This document shows, piece after piece, positions 62,574-64,000 of a stretch of DNA of 64,000 nucleotides. The notes below the pieces were generated by a model. It was not told the DNA's origin, did no database searches, and saw only the letters and a list, made by a program, of their open reading frames with translations. The translations under genes and the position numbers were made by a program. Source of the stretch: Amycolatopsis alba DSM 44262 (GTDB lineage: Bacteria > Actinomycetota > Actinomycetes > Mycobacteriales > Pseudonocardiaceae); the NCBI RefSeq assembly GCF_000384215.1, contig NZ_KB913032.1:1203021-1267020 (forward strand), read 5' to 3'. Numbering within the stretch: position 1 is the stretch's first letter; each line of letters begins with the position of its first letter.

Positions 62574-64000
62574 GCCACACCCTCCAAAGCGATCGGATCG
62601 GCCAGCACCGGCTGCCCCGACGGGCTGAGCCGGATGAGCTGACCGCGTTGCCAGGCATTGTCGTCACGTTCGGGGAAGTCGGTCCGCACGTGACAGCCAC
62701 GGGATTCCGTCCGGCGCGCGGCCGCCGCGACCAGGGCCTCCGCGACCAGCGTGAGCGCCGCGTCCTCGACGGTCCGAGGAGTCCACAAAGGACTCTCGGT
62801 CATCGAGAGATCCAGCACCGAGCCGACCACCGAAAGGCCTTCCGCGTCCCGGCCGATCGCGGCGTAACGGCTCATCGCCCGCTGCATCGAGTCGCGGTCG
62901 GCCACCGGGACGGTCGCCCTCGACGCGAGCACGCCACGCCTGGGGTCGCCGAGCTGTCCGGTGGCGAGGTCCGCGGCGACCGCCTCGGCCACCCGCCGCC
63001 CGACGACCAGACCTTCGAGCAAACTGTTGGAGGCCAGGCGATTCGCGCCGTGCAGGCCGGTCCTCGCGACCTCTCCCGCCGCGTAGAGCCCACGGACAGC
63101 GGACCGTCCGTCCACAGTGGTCACCACGCCGCCACAGGCGAAATGCGCAGCGGGCGTGACCGGGATCGGTTCCTTCGCCGGGTCGAGCCCGAGCACCGCG
63201 CACGCCGCGTGCACGGTCGGGAACCGCTTCGCGAACCCGGATATCCCTGTGGCGTCGAGGAAGACGTGATCGTCGACCCCGCCGGGCGCCTGTGCCATCC
63301 GGCGGGTGATCGCCGCCGAAACGACGTCACGGGGCGCGAGATCACCGAGCGGGTGCACCCCGCGCATCACCGAAGCGCCCGTCGCGTCGTGCAGGGTCGC
63401 GCCCTCGCCGCGCACTGCCTCGGTGACCAGCGGGAGGCGGCCGCGCGCGCCGGGGGTGAACAGGACGGTCGGGTGGAACTGGACGAATTCGATGTCCGCG
63501 ACCTGCGCTCCCGCCCGCAACGCGAGCGCCAGCCCGTCCCCTGTGGCGAGCGCCGGATTCGACGTCGCCTGGTAGAGCTGCCCCAGTCCGCCGCTGGCCA
63601 GCAGCACCGCCGCCGCCCTGACGACCCCTGGCACACCGTCATGGTCCAGGACGGTCACGCCGACGACCTCGCCCGAGGGCGTGCGGATCGCGTCGACGGC
63701 GATGTGGTGCTCCAGCACCGGGATCCGGCGGCCACCGGTCTCCGCGACCAGCGTCCGCTCGACCTCCGCGCCGGTCGCGTCGCCACCGGCGTGAATGACG
63801 CGGAACGCGCTGTGCCCGCCTTCCCGCGTGCGGGCGAGCTCTGTCCGCCCTTCGGCCGCCGGGTCGAAACGGGCGCCCGCGGCGCGCAGCCTGGCCACCG
63901 CGGCCGGGCCGCCCACGATGATCGAGCGGACGGCGCCCTCTTCGCAGAGCCCGGCACCGGCGGTGAGCGTGTCCTCGGCGTGCTTGCCGACCGAGTCGCC
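62570..64000 (-). CDS. nadB: L-aspartate oxidase, 5' end beyond window
   Basis: The frame remains open to base 64000 (reading GDSVGKHAEDTLTAGAGLCE at the edge), so the N-terminal FAD-binding GSG motif is outside the window. Visible: VLLASGGLGQLYQATSNP, FVQFHPTVL, HFACGGVVTTVDGRS, LYAAGEVARTGLHGANRLASNSLLEG. Oxidises aspartate to iminoaspartate for NAD synthesis. Confidence 0.95.
   Translation of the reverse strand, partial: GDSVGKHAEDTLTAGAGLCEEGAVRSIIVGGPAAVARLRAAGARFDPAAEGRTELARTREGGHSAFRVIHAGGDATGAEVERTLVAETGGRRIPVLEHHIAVDAIRTPSGEVVGVTVLDHDGVPGVVRAAAVLLASGGLGQLYQATSNPALATGDGLALALRAGAQVADIEFVQFHPTVLFTPGARGRLPLVTEAVRGEGATLHDATGASVMRGVHPLGDLAPRDVVSAAITRRMAQAPGGVDDHVFLDATGISGFAKRFPTVHAACAVLGLDPAKEPIPVTPAAHFACGGVVTTVDGRSAVRGLYAAGEVARTGLHGANRLASNSLLEGLVVGRRVAEAVAADLATGQLGDPRRGVLASRATVPVADRDSMQRAMSRYAAIGRDAEGLSVVGSVLDLSMTESPLWTPRTVEDAALTLVAEALVAAAARRTESRGCHVRTDFPERDDNAWQRGQLIRLSPSGQPVLADPIALEGVA

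Overview
High-G+C actinobacterial chromosome, most like Amycolatopsis or another member of the Pseudonocardiaceae. The reasons are a PriA-type HisA with no trpF in the window, his and trp genes in the order known from mycobacteria, many leaderless starts, an F420-type oxidoreductase, an MmpL-type exporter and a complete type VII (ESX) secretion locus. No tRNA, rRNA, CRISPR array or replication origin was recognised. The assignment to a genus is inference from gene content.

Layout. 1-1312: 3' part of a glutamine-synthetase-family gene ending in a large hairpin. 1314-6490 (minus): trpE, a Trp-associated membrane protein, trpC, trpB and trpA, chained by stop/start overlaps. 6537-8806: a divergent TetR gene with a candidate operator, repeat-rich DNA, a membrane protein whose tail is encoded by repeats, a remnant gene and a DUF1304 gene. 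8803-10314 (minus): hisI, a membrane protein and hisF. 10353-19437: accessory block with TetR, phytase, an ECF sigma/anti-sigma pair, an MDR oxidoreductase, a glycolipid-binding-like protein, an ABC exporter, an F420-type enzyme, an IS3-family insertion sequence inside 21-bp repeats, and a DUF1330 gene. 19517-20902 (minus): priA and hisH. 21024-30341: second accessory block with a 59-residue small protein, glutaryl-CoA dehydrogenase, NIPSNAP, NUDIX, a two-subunit transketolase with divergent SoxR, KptA, a terpene-cyclase-fold protein, TetR plus MmpL exporter with three evenly spaced operators, and a small membrane protein. 30402-33420 (minus): hisB, hisC and hisD. 33505-35701: nitrilase-family amidase, Lrp/AsnC regulator and an SMP-30-like lactonase.

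35816-61636 is the ESX locus. eccB is coupled to two orphan response regulators; eccE is divergent from it; a six-gene minus operon carries three large WXG-type substrates, an LpqN-like protein, a YbaB-like protein and eccD; eccC is a single 1313-residue ATPase. An accessory stretch follows (GAF-ANTAR regulator, DUF222-HNH protein, chymotrypsin-like protease, lipoprotein, membrane protein). Then comes the esx operon: two small Esx-like proteins, a helical protein, a Gly/Pro-rich WXG protein, an alpha/beta hydrolase and a small partner. The locus ends with a mycosin whose catalytic Asp, His and oxyanion Asn are all replaced. 61683-64000 (minus) is nadC and the start-less part of nadB.

How the parts fit. 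The his/trp genes keep the order hisD-C-B-H-A-F-I-trpE-(membrane protein)-trpC-B-A but are split by two accessory insertions of roughly 9 kb; the fragments carry their own start-proximal promoters. All seven convergent gene junctions with a gap above about 50 bp hold a long hairpin without a T-tract, so hairpins appear to serve as bidirectional terminators. The ESX locus has the membrane core and substrates in one place but no EspG or EccA, and its mycosin looks catalytically dead.
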